A DNA stretch of 64,000 nucleotides from an uncultured Caryophanales bacterium (lineage in GTDB: Bacteria > Bacillota_I > Bacilli_A > RF39 > UBA660): positions 1-64,000 of the forward strand of contig CAJLIR010000005.1 of the NCBI GenBank assembly GCA_905206805.1, written 5' to 3'. The position numbers and the translations under genes were made by a program. Shown here one piece after another: positions 34,589 to 44,665 of the stretch. Below the pieces are notes generated by a model. It made no database searches. It was not told where the DNA came from and saw only the letters and a list, made by a program, of their open reading frames with translations. Each line of letters opens with the position of its first letter. Positions within the stretch are counted from its first letter, which is position 1.

Positions 34589-36496
34589 TTAATTTTTATA
34601 CTTATTTTTTTCATAATTATTAGAAAAAATATCGATTGATAAACGTTTTTGATTAATTTTATTAATAGAATCCTTTATATTTTCTTCATACTTATATAAA
34701 TCACTATCACTAAATGAATTGAAATACATTTTATTCAAACAATCTAAGGCAACAATATCAGCAAATCTTCTTAAAGGACTAGTTATATGTGAATATGAAT
34801 CAAGTCCTAATCCATAATGCCCCTTATTATTTATAGAATATGTTGAACTCGGATAAATGTTCTTAATAATTTCTACATATTTTAAATAATCTGATGTTTT
34901 ATTATCACTATTAATTGTATTAGAAAAATCATCTAATTTTTTTATTGTTTCTTCATCAATTGTATGTATTCTATAAATAAAAGGTAATTCTTTCAAAGAA
35001 AAATATTTAGCAACCATATGATTATTAAAAACCATCGCACTTTCAACAACTTTTTCAGACATTGTATTACCTATAATATTAGTATCAGTAATATTAGTGT
35101 TAGTTCGATTTAACTTTTTATAATATGGATCAATTTTGTAATGATTTAAAAGCAGTGGATAAACATCTGATAAAAGTTTTATTGTTTCAAATATTTTTTT
35201 ATCAGAATAACCATTACACAAAATATTATTAAATTCACTATAAGTCATATTTTTATATACATTAATTAAAGTTTTATTAAAGTTATAATTAACAACTTCA
35301 CCACAAGAAGATATTTCATAATAATACGACGTTGCAGGCCTTAACTTATTTTCTACTAAGCTTGCATAATTACTTGATAAATCACTTGGAAACATACTGA
35401 CAGTTAAATCAGACAAATAAATAGATGTAGTCCTCCTTTTTGCTTCATCATAAATAATACTATTACTATTTATATAAAAAAGTGGATCTGCTATATGAAT
35501 ACCTAGTAAATAATTACCATTATCTAATTTTTTTATCGATAGAGCATCATCAATTTCTTTTGTAGAAATACCATCAAACGTCAAAATTACATCAGAAACC
35601 ACTTTTAATTCATTATGTTTTTTACTTAAAACTCTATTACATTCTAAAATAATACTTTGATTAAAATTACTCTTAATATCATACTTATATTCTAAATACT
35701 CAGTATCAAAATTTGAAATTTTTTTAATTGTATTACATAAATCATTTAAGAAAAAGACATATTTTTGCTTTGTTAAACTATTAAAACTTGATGAATCAAC
35801 ATTATCTATCAAATTATTAATATAATTAATCCAATTATTTTGTTTTGCAATATTAAAATTTAGTTTAGGAGAATTTAATAATAACTTTAAAATTTCATCA
35901 TAATATATAACTTGATCTGGAGTATTTAACTCATAATTTTCTGTGTAGATATTTAATTCATCTATATATTTTTTTATAACATTATCGATTAATGATTCAC
36001 ATTCTTTTGTTTCAAAATTAACAATATATGGGAATCTTTTTAAAGCATCGGAAAATAAATTAATTCTTTTAACATCAAAAACCAAAAAATTAATAAATTC
36101 ATACTTACTACCATCATATTTATCTACATAATCATAAAGAAGTGATAAAGTAAAAGTTTCTAAATTATCAATTAAATACTTTAAAAACTTAAAATTATTA
36201 GCGCTTTTACTAATATTACCAGGTTTTTGAATTAATAAAGTTTTAACCTTATCTCTTATTGATTTCAACTTTAAATAAAATTCTTTTTTATTATCAAAAT
36301 TTGATTCAAAATAATAAGGAAAAAAATTAAAAATATTAAGTAAATAATCATAACTAACTGTTGAATTATAATTAAATTTATCTACTTTATACTCAATATA
36401 ATCCAATATAACATATCTCATTTTACTTTTACTTAAATTTAATTCCATAATATCTAAATTATTTTTTAATAAATTATCCAAATCTCCATAACCCAT
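34589..36496 (-). CDS. RNB-domain exoribonuclease (RNase II/R family), no S1 domain
   Basis: 635 residues. The RNB catalytic region starts near residue 300: LTFDGISTKEIDDALSI supplies the metal-binding Asp cluster, then LLGIHIADP and SHITSPLRRFADIVALDCL. Typical RNase R has an S1 domain after this; here the protein ends soon after, and the 300-residue N-terminal half shows no cold-shock signature. This is an atypical, possibly specialised member. Confidence 0.82.
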   Translation of the reverse strand: MGYGDLDNLLKNNLDIMELNLSKSKMRYVILDYIEYKVDKFNYNSTVSYDYLLNIFNFFPYYFESNFDNKKEFYLKLKSIRDKVKTLLIQKPGNISKSANNFKFLKYLIDNLETFTLSLLYDYVDKYDGSKYEFINFLVFDVKRINLFSDALKRFPYIVNFETKECESLIDNVIKKYIDELNIYTENYELNTPDQVIYYDEILKLLLNSPKLNFNIAKQNNWINYINNLIDNVDSSSFNSLTKQKYVFFLNDLCNTIKKISNFDTEYLEYKYDIKSNFNQSIILECNRVLSKKHNELKVVSDVILTFDGISTKEIDDALSIKKLDNGNYLLGIHIADPLFYINSNSIIYDEAKRRTTSIYLSDLTVSMFPSDLSSNYASLVENKLRPATSYYYEISSCGEVVNYNFNKTLINVYKNMTYSEFNNILCNGYSDKKIFETIKLLSDVYPLLLNHYKIDPYYKKLNRTNTNITDTNIIGNTMSEKVVESAMVFNNHMVAKYFSLKELPFIYRIHTIDEETIKKLDDFSNTINSDNKTSDYLKYVEIIKNIYPSSTYSINNKGHYGLGLDSYSHITSPLRRFADIVALDCLNKMYFNSFSDSDLYKYEENIKDSINKINQKRLSIDIFSNNYEKNKYKN

Positions 36497-36528
36497 ATTA
36501 TCACCAATTTTAGTATATCATAAAAGAA

Positions 36529-36553
36529 AAAAAGTTCGAATAGAACTTTTTAA
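36529..36553 (-). terminator. Terminator after phosphoketolase
   Basis: AAAGTTC-TATTC-GAACTTT followed by T residues on the minus strand, at the stop codon. Confidence 0.8.
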
Positions 36554-38946
36554 TCTTTAACATTTTTCATAGATTCCTTAAAATTCCAATCACGAACTTC
36601 TTCTAAATCTATACCATATTCATGAATATATTCCTTATGTTCAATAAGTTTATTTTTGCACCAATCAATTAATTCAGATCCTTTATTACCCAACTCAGGT
36701 AAATATTTTAAAGCATCTATAACCAAATTAAATCTATCTATTTTATTTTGAACCCTCATATCAAAAGGCGTAGTAATAGTTCCTTCCTCTTGATAACCAT
36801 GAACATGAATATTTTGATTTTGACGTTTATAAGTTAATTGATGAATCAAAGGAGAATAACCATGAAATGCAAAAATAATTGGTTTATTTGTTGTAAACAA
36901 GGAATTATAATCCTCATCACTTAATCCATGTGGATGAACACTAGCAGATTCAAGTCGCATCAAATCAACTACATTAATAACTCTAATTTTAAGTTCAGGA
37001 AAATTATTTCTTAAAATTGAAACGGCCGCTAATGTTTCAAGTGTTGGTGTATCGCCACAACAAGCCATAACAATATCTGGTTCTAATCCTTGATCATTAC
37101 TAGCAAAATCCCATCTGCCTATTCCTTTTGTACAATGCTTAACAGCTTCATCCATTGTAAGCCATTGTGGACGTGGATGTTTAGAAGCTATAATTACATT
37201 AATATAATTTTTGCTTTTTATACAATGATTAAAAACAGATAATAAACAATTGGCATCAGGAGGCAAATACATTCTAACAATATCAGATTTTTTAGTTACT
37301 AAATGATTTAAAAATCCTGGATCTTGATGTGTATAACCATTATGATCTTGTTGCCAAATATGACTTGATAAAACATAATTTAATGACGCTATTGGTAATC
37401 TCCAAGGTAATTCTTTGGTTACTTTCAACCATTTAGCATGTTGACTAGCCATAGAATCTACAATACGAACAAAAGCTTCGTAACTATGGAAAAATCCATG
37501 TCGACCTGTTAACAAATATCCTTCTAACCAACCTTCACATAAATGTTCAGATAACATTGAATCAAGTACTCTACCATTTGTAGATAAAAACTCATCTTTT
37601 TGCATTATAGCAGCATCCCACTGACGATTAGTTGTTTCGAATATTGCATTTAAACGATTAGATAAAGCCTCATCTGGTCCAAAAACTCTAAAGTTTTTAT
37701 TATCATCATTCAATTTAATAATATCTCTAACATATTTACCAAGTTCAGTCATGTCAGAAGCTAATACCTCACCAGGATAATTTACATGAACACCATAATC
37801 TCTATAATCAGGCAGACGCAATTCACGTAATAATTTTCCACCATTAGTTATAGGATTAGCACCCATTCTACGATTTCCAACAGGAGCTAATTCACGAAGT
37901 TCGGAAATTAAACGACCATTTTCATCAAATAACTCACTTGGTCGATAACTTTTTAACCAAGACTCTAATATTTTAACATTTTCCTGAGCATTTACATTAA
38001 CAACTACAGGAACTTGATGTGATCTAAATGTCCCTTCAATTTGTTTTCCATCAACATATTTAGGGCCTGTCCAACCTTTTGGTGTTCTTAAAACAATCAT
38101 AGGCCACATAGGTCTTTCAGTTAATTCACCAGTTGTTGCCATTTTTTTTATTTTTTTAATGTCAGAAACAACTTTATCTAAAACCTCTGCCATACATTCA
38201 TGCATATACATAGGATCTTCGCCTTCAACATAATAAGGCTTCCAACCACATCCAACAAAAAAGTTTTCAAGTTCCTTTTTAGAAATTCTAGAAAAAATCG
38301 TTGGATTAGCAATTTTATAACCGTTCAAATGTAAAATTGGTAAAACTACACCATCATTTTTCGGATTTAAAAATTTATTTGAATGCCATGACGTAGCAAG
38401 AGGACCAGTTTCTGCTTCCCCATCTCCAACTACACAAGTCGCGATTAAATCAGGATTATCTAAAACAGCACCAAAAGCATGAGATAAACTATATCCTAAT
38501 TCACCACCCTCATTAATAGATCCAGGTGTTTCTGGTGCAACATGACTTGAAATTCCACCAGGAAAACTAAATTGCTTAAATAATTTTTTTAAACCTTCCT
38601 CATCCTCAGTTATGTTTGGATAAACCTCACTATAAGTTCCCTCTAAATATGTATTAGCAACTAAAGCATTTCCACCATGTCCAGGACCTGACAAATAAAT
38701 CATATTCAAATCATATTTCTTTATTATACGATTTAAATGTACATAAATAAAATTTTGACCAGGAACAGTTCCCCAGTGACCTACTACATTAGGTTTAATA
38801 TGTTTCATTGTTAATGGCTCTTTTAATAAAGGATTATCTAAAAGATATAGTTGACCTACCGATAAATAATTAGCAGCTCTAAAATAAGCATCAATACGTC
38901 TTAACATATCATCAGATAAAACTCTATTTTGATTTTCATAATACAT
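36550..38946 (-). CDS. xfp: Phosphoketolase (xylulose-5-P/fructose-6-P)
   Basis: 798 residues, full family length. Thiamine-diphosphate enzyme with YLSGPGHGGNALVANTYLEG, FSFPGGISSH and GDGEAETGPLATSWHSNKF (TPP-binding), SYEAFVRIVDSM and HQDPGFLNH. It splits xylulose-5-phosphate (and possibly fructose-6-phosphate) to acetyl phosphate plus a triose- or tetrose-phosphate, the key step of heterofermentative sugar use. Single-gene transcript with its own terminator. Confidence 0.97.
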   Translation of the reverse strand: MYYENQNRVLSDDMLRRIDAYFRAANYLSVGQLYLLDNPLLKEPLTMKHIKPNVVGHWGTVPGQNFIYVHLNRIIKKYDLNMIYLSGPGHGGNALVANTYLEGTYSEVYPNITEDEEGLKKLFKQFSFPGGISSHVAPETPGSINEGGELGYSLSHAFGAVLDNPDLIATCVVGDGEAETGPLATSWHSNKFLNPKNDGVVLPILHLNGYKIANPTIFSRISKKELENFFVGCGWKPYYVEGEDPMYMHECMAEVLDKVVSDIKKIKKMATTGELTERPMWPMIVLRTPKGWTGPKYVDGKQIEGTFRSHQVPVVVNVNAQENVKILESWLKSYRPSELFDENGRLISELRELAPVGNRRMGANPITNGGKLLRELRLPDYRDYGVHVNYPGEVLASDMTELGKYVRDIIKLNDDNKNFRVFGPDEALSNRLNAIFETTNRQWDAAIMQKDEFLSTNGRVLDSMLSEHLCEGWLEGYLLTGRHGFFHSYEAFVRIVDSMASQHAKWLKVTKELPWRLPIASLNYVLSSHIWQQDHNGYTHQDPGFLNHLVTKKSDIVRMYLPPDANCLLSVFNHCIKSKNYINVIIASKHPRPQWLTMDEAVKHCTKGIGRWDFASNDQGLEPDIVMACCGDTPTLETLAAVSILRNNFPELKIRVINVVDLMRLESASVHPHGLSDEDYNSLFTTNKPIIFAFHGYSPLIHQLTYKRQNQNIHVHGYQEEGTITTPFDMRVQNKIDRFNLVIDALKYLPELGNKGSELIDWCKNKLIEHKEYIHEYGIDLEEVRDWNFKESMKNVKD

Positions 38947-39060
38947 AAAATCCCTCCACTATATTAGTATTATATAATATTAAAATATTATTAACAAATA
39001 TAAAAAATACAATTTTACTAAACTTTACAAAAAAAATACCAAAATATATTCATATTATAT

Positions 39061-39089
39061 TTGACAAATTAATAAAATTTTACTATTAT
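39061..39089 (+). promoter_or_regulatory. Promoter of the first sigma-factor gene
   Basis: TTGACA, 17-bp spacer, TATTAT, 24 bases before the ATG with AAAGGAGTGATTTT as ribosome-binding site. The design is repeated at 42568-42596. Confidence 0.8.
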
Positions 39090-39112
39090 ATGTAGAAAAA
39101 AGGAGTGATTTT

Positions 39113-40240
39113 ATGTTTAATGAATTAATTGACGAATATAATAATCAATTATCAAATAAAAACACTAAAAATATCAATAATTTTAATTTAGAAATAATAA
39201 CAGATAAGGATAATAAAATTAATAAGATTTTAATGCATATAACAAGCCAATTAAAAAAGCCAATAAATATGAATAAAATTAATAAGAATATAAAAGATAA
39301 AAAAATAATTGATTTAATTGAAAATTATTTGAATGAAAATAATATTGAATATGAATATAGTACAAATAATCGTGAAGAAAATATTGATGAAAAAGATTTT
39401 TTAAATATAGTTATAGAACACTCTAAACCAGTATTATCAAAAAAAGAAGAATACGAATTATTTGATAAATATAAAAATGGTGATAAGAGTGCAAAAAAAG
39501 AAATTGTTGAACATAATTATCGCCTTGTACTAACAATTGCTTCAAAATATTCATCAACTTTTTTGTCAACAAACGATTTATTTGAAGTAGGCATTATAGG
39601 ATTATATGATGCAATAGATAAATTTGATTATAAAAAAGGATATAAATTTTCTACCTACGCTAGCAATTGGATAAAATTAAGAATAACAAATGAAATGTAC
39701 GATAAAGATAATACAATTAGAATTCCTAAATATACAAACTATAACATTACCATTTATAAAAGAGTTTATAACAAATTAAGACAAATTTTAAATAGAGAAC
39801 CAACAGATATAGAAATTGCAGAAAATTCAAATTTAACAATTAATGAAATTTCTTATATAAAACTAAGTTATTGCACTCTAATAAGTCTTGACTCTCCAAT
39901 AAAAGAAGATGGAAATACTACTATTGGGGAATTGATTCCGGACAAAAATAATGAAGATATAGAATATTTAGTTGAAAAAAATAATGAAAAAATAATAATA
40001 AACGAAATTATTAACAAAACAGTAAAGAATGAAAGAGAATTAACTATTATACAAATGCGTTATGGACTTGGAAATTATTCTAAAGAATACACTCTTGAAC
40101 AAATAGGAGAAAAATTTGATCTAACAAGAGAAAGAGTAAGACAAATATTATATAAAATAGAATTAAGAATAAAAAAGGAATTATTAAAAGAAAATTATAT
40201 TGAAAATATATATAATGAACAAAAAAAATATAAAAAATAA
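39113..40240 (+). CDS. Sigma-70 family RNA polymerase sigma factor
   Basis: 375 residues. A divergent, Asn/Lys-rich 110-residue N-terminus is followed by region 2 (DLFEVGIIGLYDAIDKFDYK and FSTYASNWIKLRITNEMY), region 3 and region 4 (YTLEQIGEKFDLTRERVRQI). Related to SigA-type factors but without region 1.1 and strongly diverged. It probably recognises an alternative promoter class. Encoded alone, on the strand opposite to nearly all neighbours. Confidence 0.88.
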   Translation: MFNELIDEYNNQLSNKNTKNINNFNLEIITDKDNKINKILMHITSQLKKPINMNKINKNIKDKKIIDLIENYLNENNIEYEYSTNNREENIDEKDFLNIVIEHSKPVLSKKEEYELFDKYKNGDKSAKKEIVEHNYRLVLTIASKYSSTFLSTNDLFEVGIIGLYDAIDKFDYKKGYKFSTYASNWIKLRITNEMYDKDNTIRIPKYTNYNITIYKRVYNKLRQILNREPTDIEIAENSNLTINEISYIKLSYCTLISLDSPIKEDGNTTIGELIPDKNNEDIEYLVEKNNEKIIINEIINKTVKNERELTIIQMRYGLGNYSKEYTLEQIGEKFDLTRERVRQILYKIELRIKKELLKENYIENIYNEQKKYKK

Positions 40241-40260
40241 TACATTAGTATTATTTTTTT
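40232..40260. terminator. Bidirectional terminator
   Basis: AAAAAATAATAC-ATTA-GTATTATTTTTTT serves the sigma gene (plus) and the converging small gene (minus). Confidence 0.8.
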
Positions 40261-40532
40261 GTGTTTTTATAATAGTTAAATTCTGCCAAATTTTCTAACA
40301 AATTGTCAAGTTCCTCATCCACAACTACATTGTTACTTATAGCTTCCTCTATATCAAAAATTAAAGATGATAAATTAGAATATTTTTTATAATCAATTTG
40401 ATTTCTAGTTAAAACATTAATTTGATTTTTTGATAAGAATATATCATTATTTCTATAAGTTATAAATGAAGAAGCTATATCTAACTTATCAACTAATTTA
40501 TCAACATCTAAATCATTACCTTTAAAAATCAT
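40251..40532 (-). CDS. Small hypothetical protein downstream of the PLP enzyme
   Basis: 93 residues, acidic C-terminus, no domain recognised. It follows the Met-gamma-lyase-family gene by two bases and ends in the shared terminator, so it is the last gene of the SDR-PLP enzyme operon. Confidence 0.55.
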   Translation of the reverse strand: MIFKGNDLDVDKLVDKLDIASSFITYRNNDIFLSKNQINVLTRNQIDYKKYSNLSSLIFDIEEAISNNVVVDEELDNLLENLAEFNYYKNTKK

Positions 40533-40534
40533 AA

Positions 40535-41782
40535 TTATTTCAACAACCTTGAAACAGCTTTCATTACAGCTAATCTACCATACTCAAATGTTAACGAACC
40601 TTGTTGATAAGCTATAAATGGAGGTCTAATCGGTCCATCACATGATAACTCTATAGAAGAACCTTGCGTAAATGTTCCTGCAGCCATAATTACTTTATCA
40701 GTATAGCCTGGCATATCCCAAGGAAGAGGAACGGAATATGAGTCAACTGGAGAACCAGATTGAATTCCTTGACAGTATTTAATTAAATCATCAGGATTAC
40801 CAAACTCAATATTTTGAACAATGTCAGCTCTTGAATCCATATATTTTGGGCTAACCTTGTATCCTACTTTTTCTAACAAGCAACTCGTAAAAATTGCTGT
40901 TTTTAAACTGCTTGCAACAACACCAGGTGCAAAAAATAACCCTTCCAATAAACTTTTATTCATTCCTAAACTAGGACCTACTTCTTTTCCTTCACCTGGT
41001 ACAGTTAGTCTTTCAGCCGCTAAAGATACTAAATCTTTTCTTCCTACAATATAGGCGCCATTTGGAGCAATGCCACCACCTAAATTTTTAATTAGTGAGC
41101 CAACGACCATATCTGCCCCAACTTCAGTAGGTTCCCTCTTATCTACAAATTCACAATAACAATTATCAATCATTATAATAACATCTTTATCTACTTCGCG
41201 TATTTTTGCAATAACTTTTTCTAACTTTTCTATTGTAATACTTTCTCTCGTAGAATAACCTTTTGATCTTTGAATTTCGATTAATTTGATTTTCTTTGAC
41301 TTTAGAGTATTAACTATTTTATCTATATCAAAATTATTATCAATCAAATCTATCTGTTCATAATTAATTCCAAATGATCTTAAAGAACTAGGATTATCTT
41401 TAATACCGATTACTTCTTCTAATGTATCATAAGGCTTACCTGTTATACTTAACATAATGTCACCTGGTCTTAAAACAGCAAACAAAGCAACAGTTAAAGC
41501 GTGGCTTCCAGATATAAATTGACTTCTAACTAAAGCATCCTCCGATTTAAAAATTTCCGCATATATACTTTCTATAGTATCACGACCGATATCACCATAC
41601 CCATAACCAGTTGTTGAATTAAAATGAACATCCGAAACTCTATTATTTTGAAATGCTGATAAAACTTTTAAACTATTATAAGATGCAATCTCGTTAACTT
41701 TTTCTATTTCTTTTTTTATTAATTCATCAACTTCACTTGATAGTGAAATCACTTCTTTTTTTATTCCAAAACTTTCAAACAT
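40535..41782 (-). CDS. Methionine gamma-lyase/aluminium-resistance family PLP enzyme
   Basis: 415 residues. YNSLKVLSAFQNNRVSDVHF, TGYGYGDIGRDTIE, QFISGSHALTVALFAVLRPG and the PLP-lysine region GSLIKNLGGGIAPNGAYIVG place it in the Met_gamma_lyase family (YnbB/aluminium resistance protein). It is fold type I PLP chemistry acting on a sulfur amino acid or relative; the true substrate is not established. It abuts the SDR gene without a gap. Confidence 0.9.
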   Translation of the reverse strand: MFESFGIKKEVISLSSEVDELIKKEIEKVNEIASYNSLKVLSAFQNNRVSDVHFNSTTGYGYGDIGRDTIESIYAEIFKSEDALVRSQFISGSHALTVALFAVLRPGDIMLSITGKPYDTLEEVIGIKDNPSSLRSFGINYEQIDLIDNNFDIDKIVNTLKSKKIKLIEIQRSKGYSTRESITIEKLEKVIAKIREVDKDVIIMIDNCYCEFVDKREPTEVGADMVVGSLIKNLGGGIAPNGAYIVGRKDLVSLAAERLTVPGEGKEVGPSLGMNKSLLEGLFFAPGVVASSLKTAIFTSCLLEKVGYKVSPKYMDSRADIVQNIEFGNPDDLIKYCQGIQSGSPVDSYSVPLPWDMPGYTDKVIMAAGTFTQGSSIELSCDGPIRPPFIAYQQGSLTFEYGRLAVMKAVSRLLK

Positions 41783-42514
41783 CTAATAACCTCCATCTAC
41801 TCTTATAACCGAACCATTAATATAACTTGCTTCATCACTTGCTAAATATGCTATTACATTAGCAATTTCACTAGGTTCAGAAAATCTTCCAAGTAAAATT
41901 TTTTTATTTTCTTCTTCAATAAATTCTTTATCCAATTCCTTATTCATTTCTGTATTTATCCATCCAGGAGCAACACAATTGACTCTTATATATGGAGCAA
42001 ATTGGCGAGCCAAATTATGAGTTAATGAAATAACCCCTGCTTTAGAAGCATCATAATCTAAACTATATGGATAATATGTATCAATCGCATTAGTAGATGA
42101 TACATTAATTATTGTTCCACTTTTTTCATTAGACATTAAAGCTCCTATATACTTACTAACTAGAAATGTCCCAATTAAATTAACGTCAATTATTTTTTTA
42201 AAATTTTGAACAGTTTTATCCTCAAACAATGTATCAATCGCAATTCCAGCATTATTAACTAAACAATCGACCTTTTGAAAACTATTTTTAATTACATTCA
42301 CCATATTAATAACTTCGTCTTCTTTTGAAATGTCGGCTTTAACTAATAATACTGATATATTATAATTTTCCTTTAAATAAGCTTCTAAACTCACAGCTTC
42401 TTTTAAGCTATTATTATAATTAATAATAATATTATAATCTAACTGTGCAAATTTTAAGGCACATGCACGACCAAGTCCTCTACTACCACCTGTAATTAAA
42501 ACAGTTTTTCTCAT
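41783..42514 (-). CDS. Short-chain dehydrogenase/reductase (FabG-like)
   Basis: 243 residues. NAD(P)-binding TGGSRGLGRACALKF, NNAG, catalytic Ser in INVSSTNA and Tyr-x3-Lys in YDASKAG. Oxidoreductase of the classical SDR type; 3-oxoacyl-ACP reductase activity is possible, but the gene is not in a fatty-acid operon. First gene of a three-gene unit. Confidence 0.9.
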   Translation of the reverse strand: MRKTVLITGGSRGLGRACALKFAQLDYNIIINYNNSLKEAVSLEAYLKENYNISVLLVKADISKEDEVINMVNVIKNSFQKVDCLVNNAGIAIDTLFEDKTVQNFKKIIDVNLIGTFLVSKYIGALMSNEKSGTIINVSSTNAIDTYYPYSLDYDASKAGVISLTHNLARQFAPYIRVNCVAPGWINTEMNKELDKEFIEEENKKILLGRFSEPSEIANVIAYLASDEASYINGSVIRVDGGY

Positions 42515-42567
42515 AAAATCACCTAAATTTATTCTACCATAAATATATTATTTTTCATACAATTTGT

Positions 42568-42596
42568 TTGACAAAATAAAATTTCAAGAGTATTAT
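42568..42596 (+). promoter_or_regulatory. Promoter of the second sigma-factor gene
   Basis: TTGACA, 17-bp spacer, TATTAT; identical boxes and spacing to 39061-39089. Confidence 0.8.
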
Positions 42597-42619
42597 ACAA
42601 AACAAAAAAAGGTGATTTT

Positions 42620-43414
42620 ATGAACAAATTTAATTCCTACTTTTTATCTATAATAAATGACAATGATTACAAAGTACTGACAGTTGAGGAAGAAATAAAA
42701 ATATTTAAAGATTTTGAACATAATAAAAATATAAAAAACAAGATAATTTGTCATAACCTAAAATTAATAATTAATATTGCACAGAAATATTCAACAAACA
42801 ATATACCATTAGATAACTTAATATCATACGGAATAGAAGGAATTAATGTTGCAATTGAAAAATATGACTATAAAAAAGGATATAAATTTTCTACTTATGC
42901 TACATTTTGGATTGAAACATACATAAAAAATGGAATTAAGAATGAAAAAAATATTATAAAAATTCCACTATCAACAATAAAAGACGCAAAAGTCTATTAT
43001 AAAGAATATTATAATATTTTAAAAGAAAGAAACTATAAACCAAATGATGACGAAATTATAAGAAAAACTAAACTAAATAAAAGACAAATAGAATTAATAA
43101 AAAAAATTCCAACAGAAATAATTAGTGTTGAAAAAACAATTGATGATAATGAAGATTTAACTATAAATGATACAATTTATAATAATGAAAATTATAATGA
43201 ATTTGAAAATATAGAAGAAACAGAAAAACTTTTATCAATTATAAATAATATATCAAAAGATGAAAATGTAAATGAAATTTTATTAATGTATTGGGGAATT
43301 AATAAAAAAGAGCCATTGACAATGGAAGAAATAGGAAAAATTTATAATATATCTAGACAGGCAATAAGTAAAAAAATTAAAAAAATTGTTAAACAAATTA
43401 AAAAATATTACTAA
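42620..43414 (+). CDS. Sigma-70 family RNA polymerase sigma factor (short paralogue)
   Basis: 264 residues with region 2 (NLISYGIEGINVAIEKYDYK and FSTYATFWIETYIKNGI), region 3 and region 4 (LTMEEIGKIYNISRQAISKKIKKI). It shares the FDYKKGYKFSTYA-type block with the factor at 39113 but lacks its long N-terminus. Ends four bases into the converging NERD gene. Role unknown; its divergence suggests a specialised regulon. Confidence 0.87.
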   Translation: MNKFNSYFLSIINDNDYKVLTVEEEIKIFKDFEHNKNIKNKIICHNLKLIINIAQKYSTNNIPLDNLISYGIEGINVAIEKYDYKKGYKFSTYATFWIETYIKNGIKNEKNIIKIPLSTIKDAKVYYKEYYNILKERNYKPNDDEIIRKTKLNKRQIELIKKIPTEIISVEKTIDDNEDLTINDTIYNNENYNEFENIEETEKLLSIINNISKDENVNEILLMYWGINKKEPLTMEEIGKIYNISRQAISKKIKKIVKQIKKYY

Positions 43415-44223
43415 TTATCATTATTGTTATATTTTAATATCTTGTCGCAAATATTTTTAATTTTCTTTTCAGTATAAACTATATTTAAATTATTAGACGA
43501 ACTTTTTATATAATTATATAATTGGTCATTTCTAACAATATTATTAAATTTATATTTAGAACCTTTTTTATAATTAATATATGCGCTATCATTTGATAAC
43601 ACAACAATAGATTTATATTTAGTATGCAATTTTTCCAATTTACTAATTTTATTTAAAGTCAATTCATGTTCCATATTTTGTGTTATGGGATTTTTTATTC
43701 CTTTCTTATATTTTCCTATTCTTCTTGTAAATGTTCCATCTTCTTCAATATCTAAATTACCATTCAAATCTTTTGATTCAATGATATATATAATTTTTTT
43801 AGTAACAACTATAAAATCAATTTGTGATTTAAAACCATCAACCTCTAAATTTAAGTCATGCAATATATACATTGGAATATCCGAATGCATTAATGTATAT
43901 AAAATCTTATTTTCACCATTAATTCCTTTTTTTATACAATTAATTTTATATTCAACTTCATTGTTTTTTTCTAATTTTTCTAGTTTTTCTAATCTCTTTA
44001 AGGCTGTATCACCATTATAATATAATTTAACATCTTTAAATTTACCAAATATATCACTGTTTATTATCATTCTAATAAGAAAATAAACTAAAACTATACT
44101 TCCAATTACAATTAAGTAAATATAATATTTACTAATAATAGTAATAACTAAGAAAACAATTAAAACTACAAGTATTGCTTCAAAATCAAATCCATAATAA
44201 TAATATTTTTTTCTTCTTGCCAT
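43411..44223 (-). CDS. NERD-domain membrane protein
   Basis: 270 residues: two membrane helices (about residues 14-30 and 35-52), then a NERD domain with GINGENKILYTLM, LEVDGFKSQIDFIVVTKK and IIYIIESKDLNGNL. The Asp and Glu-x-Lys pattern is that of a restriction-endonuclease-like fold. NERD proteins are thought to act on nucleic acids; the specific role here is unknown. Confidence 0.85.
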   Translation of the reverse strand: MARRKKYYYYGFDFEAILVVLIVFLVITIISKYYIYLIVIGSIVLVYFLIRMIINSDIFGKFKDVKLYYNGDTALKRLEKLEKLEKNNEVEYKINCIKKGINGENKILYTLMHSDIPMYILHDLNLEVDGFKSQIDFIVVTKKIIYIIESKDLNGNLDIEEDGTFTRRIGKYKKGIKNPITQNMEHELTLNKISKLEKLHTKYKSIVVLSNDSAYINYKKGSKYKFNNIVRNDQLYNYIKSSSNNLNIVYTEKKIKNICDKILKYNNNDN

Positions 44224-44236
44224 TTTATCACCTACA

Positions 44237-44275
44237 AAAAAAGCTCATACAAAAACATTAGTCTGTACAAGCACT
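44237..44275 (-). repeat. Hairpin related to that at 1637-1684
   Basis: Minus strand GCTTGTACAG...TGTATGAGC ending in seven T residues. It shares the GTACAG-CT-TTTTGTAT skeleton with the hairpin at 1637-1684. Probably a terminator family or tiny repeat. Confidence 0.4.
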
Positions 44276-44410
44276 ACAACATAACTATAGCATAATTTTA
44301 TAAAAAATTACAAAAAAAATATATATTACATAAAATATATACAATATTTTACACCTCATTTGATAGATAATGATTAATATCAATTAAGTAATTAATTTAA
44401 CAGAAAATAA

Positions 44411-44441
44411 AAAGAATCCTTATTTTATAAGGATTTTTTAC
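44411..44441 (-). terminator. Terminator of tRNA-His
   Basis: AATCCTTA-TAAAA-TAAGGATT hairpin followed by a T-rich run, six bases after the tRNA. Confidence 0.75.
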
Positions 44442-44446
44442 AAATT

Positions 44447-44523
44447 TGGGGCGAGTATAGGGATTCGAACCCTAGCATAACGGAACCACAATCCGCCGTG
44501 TTAACCCCTTCACCATACTCGCC
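44447..44523 (-). tRNA. trnH: tRNA-His (GTG)
   Basis: Cloverleaf on the minus strand: acceptor GCGAGTA/TACTCGC with an encoded extra G at -1 opposite C73, the histidine identity element. Anticodon loop TTGTGGT (GTG), T arm TAGGG-TTCGAAT-CCCTA, and CCA encoded. Confidence 0.97.
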
Positions 44524-44665
44524 ATATCTCATAAAAGATACGTATATATTCTATCAAAAGAAAAGATACATTTCAAGTATTTTATAATAAATTCTAAAAA
44601 AAATTCATATTTAACTTTACATTTTATTGGTATAGACACTCACCTATACACAATATTTAGGTAAT

